NCBI GenBank assembly: GCA_963804375.1
Contig: CAWDQE010000004.1
Location: 496,001 to 560,000, forward strand
Source of the DNA: JANXQG01 sp963804375
GTDB lineage: Bacteria; Planctomycetota; Planctomycetia; Pirellulales; Thermoguttaceae
Direction: 5' to 3'
Length of the DNA stretch: 64,000 nucleotides
Shown here: in pieces, positions 27,302 through 36,831 of the stretch
How positions within the stretch are numbered: the stretch's first letter is position 1
Layout of the letters: each line of letters starts with the position of its first letter
Made by a program: the position numbers and the translations under genes
The notes under the pieces: generated by a model
What the model was told of the DNA's origin: nothing
Seen by the model: the letters and a program-made list of their open reading frames with translations, nothing else
The model's database searches: none

Positions 27302-28360
27302 TTACAGAGTCCTGGCAACACGGAACCCAGTAATGTAGCCCCTGTAAACCGGCAGGCTGGACCAACGAGCAGCGGAGCGCGCCTGCATCGCTATGGTGTC
27401 CCACGCACCACCGCGAAGGACACGCTCATCTCCCGAGTTGTACCCGACATCCGCTTGCGCCTGGCGCCTGTCGGGGCCCTGGGGGTTGTTCACGGGGGAA
27501 ACGGCGTAATAGTTCCCGCTATACCTGTCCGAGCACCACTGCCAGGCGTTCCCGTGCATGTCGTAGAGTCCGAAAGCGTTGGGTCGGAATGAGCCAACCG
27601 GCGACGTGAACACGTTGCCGTCACTGGCCTTGAGTGCGCCGGTGGCCAAGAGTCGGTTGTCATACGGGAAATCTGCCCTGAACGCCGCGTCGGCCACGTT
27701 GCCGACCTTGGCCAAAGCCTCCGGTTCGTCGCCGCTGCTATAGCGAGTTGTCGTCCCAGCGCGGCAGGCGTATTCCCATTCGGCCTCGGTTGGCAGCCGA
27801 TAAGTCTTGCCTTCCTTGCGGCTGAGCCACTGGCAGAAGGCCACCGCATCGTTCCAGTCTACATTTACCACCGGATGCTCGTCAGTCTGTTCGTAACCTG
27901 CATTGCGCCACGAGTAATCCTTATTGAACCTGAACTTCCTCGAATCGGGGTTCCATCCAAAGGCTCCTTGTTCGTCTCCTCTCTCAGCGTCGGTCTTGTA
28001 TCCAGTTTCGTTGACGAACCGACGAAACTGGCCCCGCGTAACATGATACGTGCCCAAATAGAATGGCTGCGTGATCCGTACGCGATGCAACGGCTGCTCA
28101 CCTTTGCAGGCATCGGCCGTCAGGGTATCGCCATAGGTCTTATTGAAGAAGGCAGCCGTGGCCTCCGCCGACTCCTTGCTGCCCATCATGAACTCGCCCG
28201 AAGGGATGAGAACCATCTTCAACTGTACGCCGCCGCCGAAATCGACAGCGATTTCCTTCGGCGGGCGTTTCGCCTTGTCGCCCTCCTTCTTGGATTCTTG
28301 GGCCGACAACAGAGACGGCATCGCTAGGCACAGACAAACCAAGCAAAGTAATCGCTTCAT
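27302..28360 (-). CDS. Secreted formylglycine-enzyme-like (SUMF1 fold) protein
   Basis: 352 residues with a signal peptide (MKRLLCLVCLCLAMPSLLSA). SUMF1/FGE-sulfatase domain landmarks are present: IPSGEFMMGS, PLHRVRITQPFYLGTYHVTR, HPVVNVDWNDAVAFCQWLS, YRLPTEAEWEYACRAGTTT, FGLYDMHGNAWQWCSD, RVLRGGAWD, ITGFRVAR. The C-terminal region where true FGE carries its copper-binding Cys pair has no Cys (MQARSAARWSSLP). It is therefore unlikely to generate formylglycine and may be a binding or structural variant. ATG 28358-28360. It has a paralog in the adjacent cassette. Confidence 0.82.
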   Translation of the reverse strand: MKRLLCLVCLCLAMPSLLSAQESKKEGDKAKRPPKEIAVDFGGGVQLKMVLIPSGEFMMGSKESAEATAAFFNKTYGDTLTADACKGEQPLHRVRITQPFYLGTYHVTRGQFRRFVNETGYKTDAERGDEQGAFGWNPDSRKFRFNKDYSWRNAGYEQTDEHPVVNVDWNDAVAFCQWLSRKEGKTYRLPTEAEWEYACRAGTTTRYSSGDEPEALAKVGNVADAAFRADFPYDNRLLATGALKASDGNVFTSPVGSFRPNAFGLYDMHGNAWQWCSDRYSGNYYAVSPVNNPQGPDRRQAQADVGYNSGDERVLRGGAWDTIAMQARSAARWSSLPVYRGYITGFRVARTL

Positions 28361-28379
28361 AATACACCTTCTTTGGCTG

Positions 28380-28450
28380 GGCCAACGGTTCGCATGGCGG
28401 TCGCCGCAGGCGATTCCCGAAGGGAACTTTGCCGCCGTGCGTTGTTGGCC
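28380..28450 (-). repeat. attC-like site A (clearest)
   Basis: 71 bp. The ends GGCCAAC and GTTGGCC are exact complements; the inner arms CGCACGGCGG and CCGCCATGCG pair with short unpaired spacers. The centre GTTCCC-TTCG-GGAA forms a hairpin. The structure R''-L''-hairpin-L'-R' is that of an integron attC site. Confidence 0.75.
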
Positions 28451-28465
28451 GCTAACTATCGACGC

Positions 28466-29326
28466 TCACTTGTCCGCCGGAACCAGGGCGACACGTAGGC
28501 CCATAAAGTTTTCCCGGTGCCCGGGCGAGTGGTTGCCGTTGTTCGCTGACCGGCACTCTTCCGCACCGTGGGCGTAGCTACCGCCGCGGAGCACGCGAGC
28601 CGAGCCCGTTGTGGGCCCGGGAGGATCGTCCGTCGGTGAACCCGCGTAGTAGTCCTCGTTGTCGTCATACCAGTCCGCGCACCACTCAAATACGTTCCCA
28701 TGCACGTCGTAGAGCCCCCAGGCGTTCGGCTTCTTCTCGCCGACTGGGTGCGTCTTATGGTCTAGGTGCAAGTCCCTGCCCGAGTTCGCTTCGTACCACG
28801 CATATTCGCCCAGCGCCGACTTGTTGTCCCCGAAGCAATAGCGCGTCGTGCTCCCCGCCCGGCAGGCATACTCCCACTGCGCCTCGGTCGGCAACTGGAA
28901 CTTTCCTCCCCCAGCGGCGGACTTCGCATTGAGCTTGCCGAGGAACCGCTGACAGTCGTCCCAACTCACCCGCTCCACCGGGTTCTTCGGACTCTTGAAC
29001 TGGCTCGGGTTCTTGCCCATGACCGCTTCCCACTGCTCCTGCGTCACCAGATACTTGCCCAGGTAAAACGGCTTGGTAACCCGAACCCGGTGCTGCGGCT
29101 TCTCCCACTTGAAGGAGTCCTTGTCCGAATCGGGCGAGCCCATCATGAACTCGCCTGCGGGGATCAAGACCAGTTCCAGCTTGATGCCCTTGCCAAGGTC
29201 CACCGTGAGTTCCTTCGGCGGGCTTTTCGCCTTGCCATCCGTCTTGGGCTCTGCGGCGGTTGCCACGGCAAGGCTGCCAACCACCACCATGACCACCAAC
29301 GCGACTGTCGAAACTTGTCGGAACAT
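28466..29326 (-). CDS. Secreted formylglycine-enzyme-like (SUMF1 fold) protein
   Basis: 286 residues with a signal peptide (MFRQVSTVALVVMVVVGSLA). SUMF1 landmarks are IPAGEFMMGSPDSD, KPQHRVRVTKPFYLGKYLVT, NPVERVSWDDCQRFL, FQLPTEAQWEYACRAGSTT, GLYDVHGNVFEWCADWY, ARVLRGGSY, MGLRVAL. Only one Cys (EECRSANN) lies where FGE has two, so formylglycine formation is doubtful. ATG 29324-29326 follows AAGGAGG. It may work with the neighbouring paralog. Confidence 0.82.
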   Translation of the reverse strand: MFRQVSTVALVVMVVVGSLAVATAAEPKTDGKAKSPPKELTVDLGKGIKLELVLIPAGEFMMGSPDSDKDSFKWEKPQHRVRVTKPFYLGKYLVTQEQWEAVMGKNPSQFKSPKNPVERVSWDDCQRFLGKLNAKSAAGGGKFQLPTEAQWEYACRAGSTTRYCFGDNKSALGEYAWYEANSGRDLHLDHKTHPVGEKKPNAWGLYDVHGNVFEWCADWYDDNEDYYAGSPTDDPPGPTTGSARVLRGGSYAHGAEECRSANNGNHSPGHRENFMGLRVALVPADK

Positions 29327-29368
29327 GGGTCAAACCTCCTTCAAGCTCTGCGGCCGATCACCACTCGC

Positions 29369-29453
29369 GACAACCGGGCCGCTGCATCCAGTTTATCGGC
29401 GGCTCCTGATGGTCGTCAATCAGTGCCAAAGGGCGTGCATGCCGCCGTTGGCG
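29369..29453 (-). repeat. Possible attC-like site I
   Basis: CCGCCAACGGCGGCATGC and GCAGCGGCCCGGTTGTC are loosely inverted copies in the expected place between two cassettes. The match to the consensus is weak. Confidence 0.3.
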
Positions 29454-29555
29454 GCTTGCGACCGAGCCCTTCTTTTAGCCATCAGCAATGCTTGGCCGCC
29501 GCAATTCGCACCTCCCTACCGATCGACAGGGCGTCGAGGACCGGCGGCGGGCACG

Positions 29556-30705
29556 TCAACGGCTGATTTTGCAGTTGGGCAGGGCCCGCTGGAGCTTGGC
29601 GACGCCAGCATCGGTGACGTGGGTGGTTCTGAGTCCCAAACTTTCGAGTTGGCTCAAGCCTGCAAGGTGTGCCAGTCCTGCGTCCGTGATTTTGGTGCGA
29701 TTGAGTTCCAGCCTTTCGAGTTGAGTCAACCCTGCAAGCTGTGCCAGCCCTGCATCCGTAATCTTGGTACTATTGAGCCACAGGCATCGGAGTTGAGTCA
29801 GCCCCGCGAGACGTGCTCAGCCCTCCATCGGTGATCTGGGTGTTAGCGAGCCACAACCAATAGAGTTGTGTCAGCCCTGCAATATGTGCTAGACCTTCAT
29901 CCGTGATTTTGGTACCGTCGAGTTCAAGGCATTGAAGGTGAGTCAGCCCTCGAAGGTGTGACAGCCCTGCATTCGTGACTTTGGTGTTGTTGAGTCCCAG
30001 CCTGTGGAGTTGTATCCGTTCTGCAAGGTGTGCCAGCCCAGTATCCGTGATCTGGGTGCTGTCGAGCGATAAACCTTGGAGTTGGTTGAGCCGCGAAATT
30101 TGTGCCAGCCCTGCATCCGTGATCGTGCTGCCGTTGAGTTCCAACGCTTCGAGTTCGGGCAGTCCTGCAAGACGGGTTAGCCCAGCATCTGTGACCTGCG
30201 TGTTGACACAACGAACGTGCGAGAAGAAGTCGTCCCCGAGCAGATTCCGCAACCAAGCTGGTCCTGGCGGTCTTGCATTTGGATGGACGGAGAAAACGTC
30301 GGACGCATCGCATTGATAATCATACCAGACGAACCCGCCCGGTATCCTATTCTCATCCACGACTTCCCGTTGCTTCTCCGCCCTCTTCATCTCCACCGCC
30401 AGCCAACTACATGGAATGGCCACGAACACGACGAAAACCAGCAGCGAGCGGATACTGAACTGAAATCGCCGATGGAAGAGCAAGGCGACGGCAAACCACC
30501 CGAGCATAACCAGCATCGCCACGCCTACGCCCGCCACGGCAGTGAGGACTGCGTAGCCCTTGTGCCAAGCCAGCCAACCGAAGCGTTCCGAGAGCCACAG
30601 AAGCACCTCGACCGCCAGCAGCGCGATCACGAAGTGACCGGGCGTGAGGTGATACCAGCGGACGCTGGGCTTCCGCACGGCGGGTTGTGGTTCGGTTACG
30701 CTCAT
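29556..30705 (-). CDS. Membrane-anchored leucine-rich-repeat protein, frameshifted
   Basis: About 382 residues. The start MSVTEPQPAVRKPSVRWYHL is followed by three membrane segments (FVIALLAVEVLLWLSERFG, AVLTAVAGVGVAMLVMLGW, SLLVFVVFVAIPCSWL). The rest is a run of 24-residue leucine-rich repeats of the type ITDAGLAHLAGLTQLxxLxL, about ten in all. Near 29815 the frame changes and the repeats continue to a TGA at 29556 (HVTDAGVAKLQRALPNC). ATG 30703-30705 is chosen because the upstream part of the frame is not protein-like. Planctomycetes have many of these; the ligand is unknown. Confidence 0.75.
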
Positions 30706-31952
30706 GTCATGTTGCTTGACGCTGCCAACAGTTCTTTCGCTGCCGTTAGTGCCGGTATGAACGGTCCCCGGCCTATCCTCCGGCTTTGGGTGCGGCACAC
30801 CACCCACTCTAGCCTCATGCCGTTGTTTCGTCAAAGGCGAAGCGGCTGAAATGCCCAATAAGGGTGGCGAGTGTGCCCCGTACGTCTCCATTATCCCTGC
30901 TCTCGACGCGCACCGCCAGCCCCAACCTTCGGCCCGCGCTGGCATGGTTCGGGCCGCCCGCCAGAGATTGAGGCAGAAAACGATCCGGGGACGAAGGCCA
31001 GCGAACGGCACGTGTTTTGCTAATCGCCAGTCGCTTCGATGAGTAGCCACTGAGCGCGGAGACGCGATTACGGTCATTTTGTCCTGAACGGCGACTCGCT
31101 GGCACGGCCATAGGTTGGCCCCGAGCCCATGACCATCGCGGGCGCTGTGCCAGCTTGCTATCGCCCGTTTGGGCCGGGCACTCATGCGGGGGGATCTGGC
31201 CAACGGCGTCCGCACCTGTCATAGAGCCCGCATCTATGTCGGTAATGTTCACCTGCGAACTGACCTTCACTCGGATTCTGATATCGAGCGTGACGGCATG
31301 GTCAACAGGGCGGGCTTGCAGCTGGTCGGGGGCATGTCTACGGCGGACGGCGCGATAGGCGACGGAGAAGCCGATTGAATAGAGGAACACGACGAGTGGA
31401 AAGGCGTCGTCACTGTCACGATAAGCTGGTTGAGCCGGGAGCGCAACCCCAAGATTTGAGAGGGCGATACGTTTGAAGATCGTCTGAGCGTTCAGACTTT
31501 TCGGGCAGCAGATGGCGGCCAGGGCCAATTCACCAGACCCGTAATCGACTGCCAACCGTTGGCACTCACCGCGCGGCAGCTCGACGCCCGTCGCCCTACG
31601 CTCTCTGTTGCCCTATCCGCTGCCCAAGACCACGGCCGCTCAGCTTGCCCAGCCCTCGATCCTGGTGGGCGTGCTTCGCACGGGCAGGGGATGCTTGGCC
31701 GCGCATCGGCGGCAGAGGCTCCCACGCGTTCACAGAGGCCCGATCGCCGGGAGGTGGCCTCTGCCTCAGCCAGGCCGCCAGCCTCGCCTATGCGCCAATG
31801 GGCCTGTGCGGGCAGCAGGATCGCTTCGTGTTGTGCTCCTATTTGCAATCTGCGAGGCCATTCGACCCTCGCGGACACCGACGAGATAGGATGAATGTTC
31901 GTCTCCTTGGCAGCTAACCCCCGAGACACACTCAACTGACGTATAACTCTGG
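30706..31952. other. Gap between cassette array and replication modules
   Basis: About 1.25 kb without a gene I can support. A minus-strand frame at 30815-31555 exists but has no start signal and no consistent protein character. The stretch 31591-31740 is a copy of the island's GC-rich repeat family. Confidence 0.45.
31591..31740. repeat. GC-rich island repeat, copy a
   Basis: Shares with the copy at 42121 the order CTACGC-CTGTTG-CCTATCCGC-GCCCAAGACC, then CCCAGCCCTCGATCCTGG, GCGCATC and CACAGAGGCC. About 150 bp, non-coding. Confidence 0.6.
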
Positions 31953-32468
31953 TCACCTCTGCCAATCGTCCGGGGTCAATACTTTCCGGTTGCTGACGCT
32001 GACCGCAAAAGCGGCCGCGCGTGTGTAATCCAAGGATACCCCAAAGTCCAACGTGATGGTTCGCGCAGTCTGTTTAACAGCTCCGTGCCACACTCGCTGC
32101 ACTTTGCACTGAGCGCGTGCGCTCCCCAGCATTTGTCCCGCATCATCAAATACAGCGGCGCTGATATCGTAATTGACGTTGTCGAATTCAGTCACTCCAA
32201 CTTGAATGTCGGCCTTGAGGCACTCACTCTTGTCCAGGTAAAAGTTAATCGAACCAAGATGTACCAAATGATACGTATTCCCTTTCCACGTAACGCCAGC
32301 CGACTGGACAAACAGTGGGATCGAAACCCCCATTTTCAAGGGCACGATTTTCGGGACGGCAACCGCGCGTTGCTGCGTTTGCTCTGGCTCGTTGGCGGCC
32401 ATGCCAAGGAGGCCTTGGGTGGCCAGCGCGCACAGCACGCATACGGCCAAAAGATGTTGTGTTGTCAT
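31953..32468 (-). CDS. Secreted hypothetical protein
   Basis: 171 residues. Signal peptide MTTQHLLAVCVLCALATQG, mature part beta-rich (VTWKGNTYHLVHLGSINFYL, VTEFDNVNYDISAAVFDDAG, TITLDFGVSLDYTRAAAFAV), resembling an extracellular beta-sandwich. ATG 32466-32468 follows AGGAGA. It occupies the cargo position 3' of the truncated ATPase, repeat array and GC-rich repeat. No family recognised. Confidence 0.6.
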   Translation of the reverse strand: MTTQHLLAVCVLCALATQGLLGMAANEPEQTQQRAVAVPKIVPLKMGVSIPLFVQSAGVTWKGNTYHLVHLGSINFYLDKSECLKADIQVGVTEFDNVNYDISAAVFDDAGQMLGSARAQCKVQRVWHGAVKQTARTITLDFGVSLDYTRAAAFAVSVSNRKVLTPDDWQR

Positions 32469-32687
32469 CGTAGGTCTCCTATCAAGATATCGTAGCCTTT
32501 CAACCCCTGGGGCACGCCGAGGAGTCAAGTCGAACGGTACGACTGCTATTTTACCTCGCCCCTGCGGAAAGGTCAAACGCCCCGGGGCTGTCTACAATTG
32601 TAAACAACCGTGAAGGCGTGCGCCGCACCGATTCCCTGGCCACCTGCGTTCGCATACCGCGCGGGCCGGTTTTGCAGGGCACTTTGG

Positions 32688-32768
32688 GGCCTATGCGCGT
32701 CCCTATGCGCCCAGCCCTCGATCATGGTGAACTCCGCGGGGCAGAGGGTCGGTGGTCGCGCATAGGGG
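32688..32768. repeat. GC-rich island repeat, partial copy
   Basis: CCTATGCGC twice, then CCCAGCCCTCGATCATGG and GTCGCGCATAGGGGC, in the family order. Confidence 0.5.
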
Positions 32769-32775
32769 CCCCTAT

Positions 32776-32905
32776 GCGAATCTCGTTGCCCTATGTGCCA
32801 CCTCTCCAGCCTACGCGCTGCCCCAGCCAATCCGCCCAGCTCTGTCAATCCTGGTCGGCGTGCTGGGGACAGGCAGAGGGAAAGTGGCCGCGCATAGGGG
32901 CTGAC
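32776..32905. repeat. GC-rich island repeat, copy b
   Basis: Family order: CTACGCGCTG, CCCAGCTCTGTCAATCCTGG, GGCGTGCT, GGCAGAGGG, GGCCGCGCATAGGGGC. Confidence 0.6.
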
Positions 32906-33176
32906 CGCGGAGCCAAGGCCCATCCCCCTTGTGGCCTTCTTGGACACGCGTCGACGCACGATAGGAACCGCTAGCGCCTGGGAGCCATCCTGAGCCCAGA
33001 AAGCCCTCCAGCGCGCGCCTGGGGCGCTCAGGAGGGCACGCAGCGGGGGCACCGTGCGGCACCTGTGCCGCGATCAAAAGCGTCCAGTTCGATCATGACG
33101 ACCACGATAAACCTTTTGGTTCGGAAGTCCTGGGATGACCTTCGGGTTCGTGCAGCTACCTTAAATGATCTCTGAA

Positions 33177-33324
33177 CCCTGTCCCGGGACAATCTTCCGT
33201 TCGGTGATCTACCAGGACTATCTATGTCCCTGTCCCGTTCCTATTACATAGGGAACGGGACAGGGTACATATCAACTATGTCCGACCTTAACCGGGACAG
33301 GGTGGGACAACCTCGGACAGGGTT
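33177..33324. repeat. Iteron-like array 1 (CCCTGTCCC/GGGACAGGG)
   Basis: Directly 3' of the truncated ATPase gene. CCCTGTCCCGTTCCTA (33228-33243) is inverted at 33249-33265. Further GGGACAG or GGACAGGG copies occur at about 33293, 33304 and 33315, and CCTGTCCCGGGACA near 33178. A TTCGGGTTCG box follows at 33141-33150. Confidence 0.7.
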
Positions 33325-34060
33325 ACGCCTGACTCCAGCACGTCGATCTCCATTTGCTACCACCACGATATTCTCCACAGATTTCGGCGTTCCCCGAACT
33401 GGAAAGTGCTGCCAGATGCCGCGCAACAGTCGGCCGACGCATGGTAATATGTTCCATCAGCTTGCTCAGGGTTATACCTTCCTTGCCGCCGTGCTGGGAG
33501 AGCGCGTTCAGCACCTTTTGCCGATCCTCGTGCTCTTTGATGGCAGCCGCGTCTACCTTGGCCGCCACGCAACTCCTTGCCGCCTCCGCCTGGGTCTGCA
33601 CCGTAACCTCCCACTTCTTACCAGAAAAGTCCTCGGCCATCACGCCTTCGTCGATATCGACCGCATAGGTGCCATTGAAACCCGCACTGCCGCCCGTCGT
33701 GACCCAAAGCTGGTGTTTTCCGGTTCCAGGCTCATAGTCCGCCCTACGCGCGATCAGGAGCCACTGGCGGGCAAATTCACCGAACCCTGCAAATGCCAGG
33801 TCTCCGAGTTCGGCGGGCTCGTGCGTCTGGAACATGCTGCCGTTGCGGCCAGCCTTCATGCCCGCGTGCTTGACCGTGTGGTGGGCGAAGATCGGCGTAG
33901 CACCCGCGGCCAGGTACGCCTCCGTGATCTTCGAGAGCACTTCGCCCATATCGAATACGTTCGACGGGCTGGCCTTGGCGTTGCCCTTGAGCAGGCTGGT
34001 GTAGGCAGGGTCTAGCACGGAAGGTTTTGCAATGGTGTCGTGGTGGGCACGCCGCGGCAA
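33323..34060 (-). pseudogene. Truncated RepA-like ATPase
   Basis: About 245 codons matching only the second half of the ATPase at 35225: LDPAYTSLLKGNAKASPSNVFDMGEVLSKI aligns with FDPLYLGLLRGNRKVEPGNVFAMGELLTGI (each given here by its first residues), then AHHTVKHAG with AHHDKKSAD, and FGEFARQWL with FAEFARQWI. The Walker A half is absent; the sequence upstream is the unrelated secreted gene ending at 34061. The N-terminal half was evidently replaced. Confidence 0.72.
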
Positions 34061-34735
34061 TCAGTAGGTGATTGCAGGTCCGGGTGCGGGTGCGACAGAT
34101 GGATAGGGACCAGCTGGGGGTACGACAGGTTGATAGGGATAAGCAGAGTCGGTAGGCCCAGCCGCTGCCTTGTATTCCGTCACGCCGACGCAATTCACTT
34201 TGCTGCTGAACGGAGAGAGCGATATCTGCTGCGCAATCAAGAGTGAACAGGTGCCGTCGGCGTTCTTCGAGCGAAAGGTGCAACCACTCGGTCTTCCGCC
34301 CGAGGAAAGCGTCAAAAGGTTCTTCTCGGCGTGGTATTGCAGGTCGGCCGCTCTTGCCGTAAACCCTTTCCACTCGATCGTCACGTCGCCCGTACACCGC
34401 AAGCTCAAGTTCGCTGCCGTTGCCGTGGCCTCCTTAGCATCGATCGTTACGTCCAGATTGGCCGCCCTGGCCGTGATTCCTTTTCCTTCGATGGTGACGC
34501 TGCCCATGCACCGGACCCGCAGGCCCGAGGTCTTTCCGCCAGCGTCGGGGAACAAAAGCTGTCCGCCTTTCCACGATACGGTGACATCGCCTGTGGTCGC
34601 CTCGGGCGGAGCGGCATCCTTACTAGCCGCGGGGGCGATCGTCACGGCCTTCGACCCGTCCTCGGCCCCAAGCGCAGGGCTAGAAAGAATAACGGCAAGG
34701 AAAAAGGCGAGATAATCAGGAACTTGTCGTGGCAT
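34061..34735 (-). CDS. Secreted OstA/LptA-like repeat protein
   Basis: 224 residues with a signal peptide (MPRQVPDYLAFFLAVILSS to ALGA). The mature part repeats a beta-strand pattern: TGDVTVSWKGGQLLFPDAG, MGSVTIEGKGITARAANLDV, TGDVTIEWKGFTARAADLQY, then HAEKNLLTLSSG, reminiscent of OstA/LptA jelly-roll strands. It ends in a Pro/Tyr-rich tail. ATG 34733-34735 follows AGGAGG. It lies in the cargo position 3' of the ATPase module and abuts the truncated ATPase (the frames touch at 34060/34061). Function inferred only from the pattern. Confidence 0.6.
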   Translation of the reverse strand: MPRQVPDYLAFFLAVILSSPALGAEDGSKAVTIAPAASKDAAPPEATTGDVTVSWKGGQLLFPDAGGKTSGLRVRCMGSVTIEGKGITARAANLDVTIDAKEATATAANLSLRCTGDVTIEWKGFTARAADLQYHAEKNLLTLSSGGRPSGCTFRSKNADGTCSLLIAQQISLSPFSSKVNCVGVTEYKAAAGPTDSAYPYQPVVPPAGPYPSVAPAPGPAITY

Positions 34736-34853
34736 GAGACGCCTCCTTAAAAAGTCGTGGGAGTTTACCAAAATCACAACGAACGAATTATAGCGAAAGC
34801 GGCACTTCGCAAGAACACGGGATTCCCGGCCGGGGTGATGCCCGGCCCTTCGA

Positions 34854-34929
34854 GCCCAACCTGCCCAGTCCTGTCGATCTGACGGGAGTGCTTTGCGAGG
34901 ACAGGGGGCAAGGTGCGCGCATAGCGGGC
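34854..34929. repeat. GC-rich island repeat, copy c
   Basis: CCCAGTCCTGTCGATC, GGGAGTGCT, GGACAGGGGGCAAGG, GCGCGCATAGCGGG, in the family order. Confidence 0.55.
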
Positions 34930-35084
34930 TGGAGGAGCTATGGCCCATCCCGGCTGTGGCCGCCCCGGCCGCCACGACCAAGACCTTCGGGATTATGCCG
35001 GGCACGATTACCTTCGGGTTCGAGGTCTACCGATAGGATAGTTCCCTTCGGGTTCGTACAGATAGCGTAGATGTACTCGGTGGT

Positions 35085-35224
35085 GATAGCAATGCTATCA
35101 TAGGGTTCGGTCTAAGTGGGCGGTCTGGTCTGGTATCCTTACGGATATACCAGACCAGACCACCCGACCGCCCAAACCGGTATGGTCTGACCAGTCTAAC
35201 AGACCACTCAGACCGACAGACCAC
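35085..35224. repeat. Iteron-like array 2 (GGTCTGG/CCAGACC)
   Basis: Directly 3' of the ATPase gene. GGTCTGGTCTGGTAT (35122-35136) is perfectly inverted at 35147-35161. AGACC recurs about every 10 bp up to 35222. There is also a 15-bp palindrome GATAGCAATGCTATC (35085-35099). Two TTCGGGTTCG boxes follow at 35013 and 35047. Confidence 0.75.
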
Positions 35225-36718
35225 CTAACAGGCTTTCCATGCCGAACCCCCTTTCTGAGTGGGCGTTCCTGCACATATCCTTTTTTCAGCGATCAGGGCG
35301 GCCAGGTGGCTCTCTGCTTTATCCAGCCCGATTTTGACTACATCGCGTAAACGTCGTGTTGAGATATTAGGGCACGCCGCAATAGCCTCGTACATGCGCT
35401 GCCTCTCTGCGCGAACCTCGACCATTTGCGCAGCCTCTTTCTCTCGCTTCTTATCCTCGCGACTGCTAATAAGTGGTTCACTGCTCACAACCCATTTGGG
35501 CTCCTTGCAATTGCCTTCATCGATCGTAAAGCTATACGCGCTGCCGAATCCAGCAGACCCTTCGACATTGATATTTAGATGATGAACTCCACTGCCCGAC
35601 ACATAGGGCTTGCCCGGGCGCCGCTTTATCTTGATCCATTGCCTGGCGAACTCAGCGAATCCCGCCATCGTGAAGTCTTCGAGGTCGCTCGTGTCCTTGC
35701 TGTTGTCCGCGCTCTTCTTATCGTGGTGCGCGAACACAGGAGTACATCCCTCGGCCACACACGCTTCGACGATCCCTGTCAACAGCTCGCCCATCGCAAA
35801 CACATTCCCAGGCTCTACCTTCCGATTGCCACGAAGCAGCCCCAGATAGAGCGGATCGAAGATCAGGACATTCAGCTTGTACTCGCGGATGGCGGCTACA
35901 ATTCGCTGGATCTCTTCTGGGACGCTTAGGGCGGGCACTTTGTATTCCACCCGTACCGGCGGGATCGTGGCACCCAGCTTGCTCCTGGCGGCTTTGATAG
36001 TACGCCACCGCCTCTTCAAGGTAGTCTTCCCGCTCTCACCCGAGAACATCCCCACATTGCATTGCTTCAATACCGTGAACTTGTCTAAGAACCGATAGCC
36101 TGCCCCTGCGCTCAGCGCGAACGCCAGGTCTACCAGGATTGCTGTCTTCATGGTCTTGGACTTGCCGCCCACAAACATCGGCTGCCCTTCGACTAGACAG
36201 TTATCGATAAGAAAGACATCTTCGTCGTCGCCGGGGTCATCCAGCGTTTCCGTGAACAATGCTTTCTTTATTTCGACGGGCGTCTCTTGGGCACCCTTAT
36301 AAATGCCCACGAAGTTCGTCAGCGGATCTTGGTACGCTTGCCCTACTGCGATCATCGTGCCAGCCGCTTTGCAGTAATTCTCGATCCGTTGTTCTGCTGT
36401 GCGATACCACTCCTTGAGATCCTCTTTTCGAAGGCAAAGAGATTGATAGAGTTCGTCTTCGTCAACATCTCGAACGCATCCTTGCTGCGCCCAGTAAGCT
36501 CGCAGCACCCGCTCGCGCTCTTCGCGCACGAGATCGAGCATTGTCCTTGGCGGCACGCAGGCAACCACAGCGACTGTGGGCTCCGTTCGATTGCTCCCGT
36601 TGCCATTGGCGTGGTCTTGTAGGTTAGGGCGGGTGCTGCTGGCACCCTGGATATTCTGCTCGCCGCAGGCGGCGGCGTTGCATTTCACTGTGGAATCGTC
36701 TAAAATGGACATAGTCAC
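35225..36718 (-). CDS. RepA-like AAA_25 ATPase/helicase
   Basis: About 497 residues. A variable N-terminus is followed by a RecA-type P-loop ATPase: Walker A-like GGKSKTMKT, Walker B LNVLIFDPLY, and the AHHDKK and GFAEFARQW motifs of plasmid RepA/AAA_25 proteins. The C-terminus has a winged-helix-like region (ISTRRLRDVVKIGLDKAESH). Such ATPases unwind replication origins or load replication proteins. The GTG at 36716-36718 has AGGAG 4 bases upstream; ATG 36712 is an alternative. A repeat array lies directly 3' and an HTH gene upstream, as in a replication module. Confidence 0.78.
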   Translation of the reverse strand: MTMSILDDSTVKCNAAACGEQNIQGASSTRPNLQDHANGNGSNRTEPTVAVVACVPPRTMLDLVREERERVLRAYWAQQGCVRDVDEDELYQSLCLRKEDLKEWYRTAEQRIENYCKAAGTMIAVGQAYQDPLTNFVGIYKGAQETPVEIKKALFTETLDDPGDDEDVFLIDNCLVEGQPMFVGGKSKTMKTAILVDLAFALSAGAGYRFLDKFTVLKQCNVGMFSGESGKTTLKRRWRTIKAARSKLGATIPPVRVEYKVPALSVPEEIQRIVAAIREYKLNVLIFDPLYLGLLRGNRKVEPGNVFAMGELLTGIVEACVAEGCTPVFAHHDKKSADNSKDTSDLEDFTMAGFAEFARQWIKIKRRPGKPYVSGSGVHHLNINVEGSAGFGSAYSFTIDEGNCKEPKWVVSSEPLISSREDKKREKEAAQMVEVRAERQRMYEAIAACPNISTRRLRDVVKIGLDKAESHLAALIAEKRICAGTPTQKGGSAWKAC

Positions 36719-36739
36719 GTGTCTCCTGTGACTGGTTGT

Positions 36740-36818
36740 GCCGTCGATCTCACTCGACGGCTAAGAAAATGAATCACGCTGCCGGGCCGGTTTTTCACCG
36801 GCCCGTGCTGTTCTTATA
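36740..36818 (-). promoter_or_regulatory. Conserved two-hairpin leader, module 2
   Basis: Between the HTH gene and the ATPase. Hairpins CGGGCCGGT...ACCGGCCCG (36783-36805) and GCCGTCGA...TCGACGGC (36740-36761). The same two hairpins with different but still paired bases occur at 47182-47267. Flanking TATAAGAA and GTGATTC are conserved. Confidence 0.6.
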
Positions 36819-36831
36819 GGCCCGCAGTTTC

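Noticed and set aside
30815..31555. 246-codon minus-strand frame in the gap right of the LRR gene
   Set aside because: No ribosome-binding site, mixed composition, and part of the region resembles recombination-site sequence rather than protein.
32688..32905. GC-rich repeats as rho-independent terminators
   Set aside because: The dyads CCTATGCGC and GCGCATAGG are not followed by T-runs.
33177..35224. Repeat arrays as CRISPR
   Set aside because: Units are short, partly inverted and unevenly spaced, with no cas genes; iteron-like arrays fit better.
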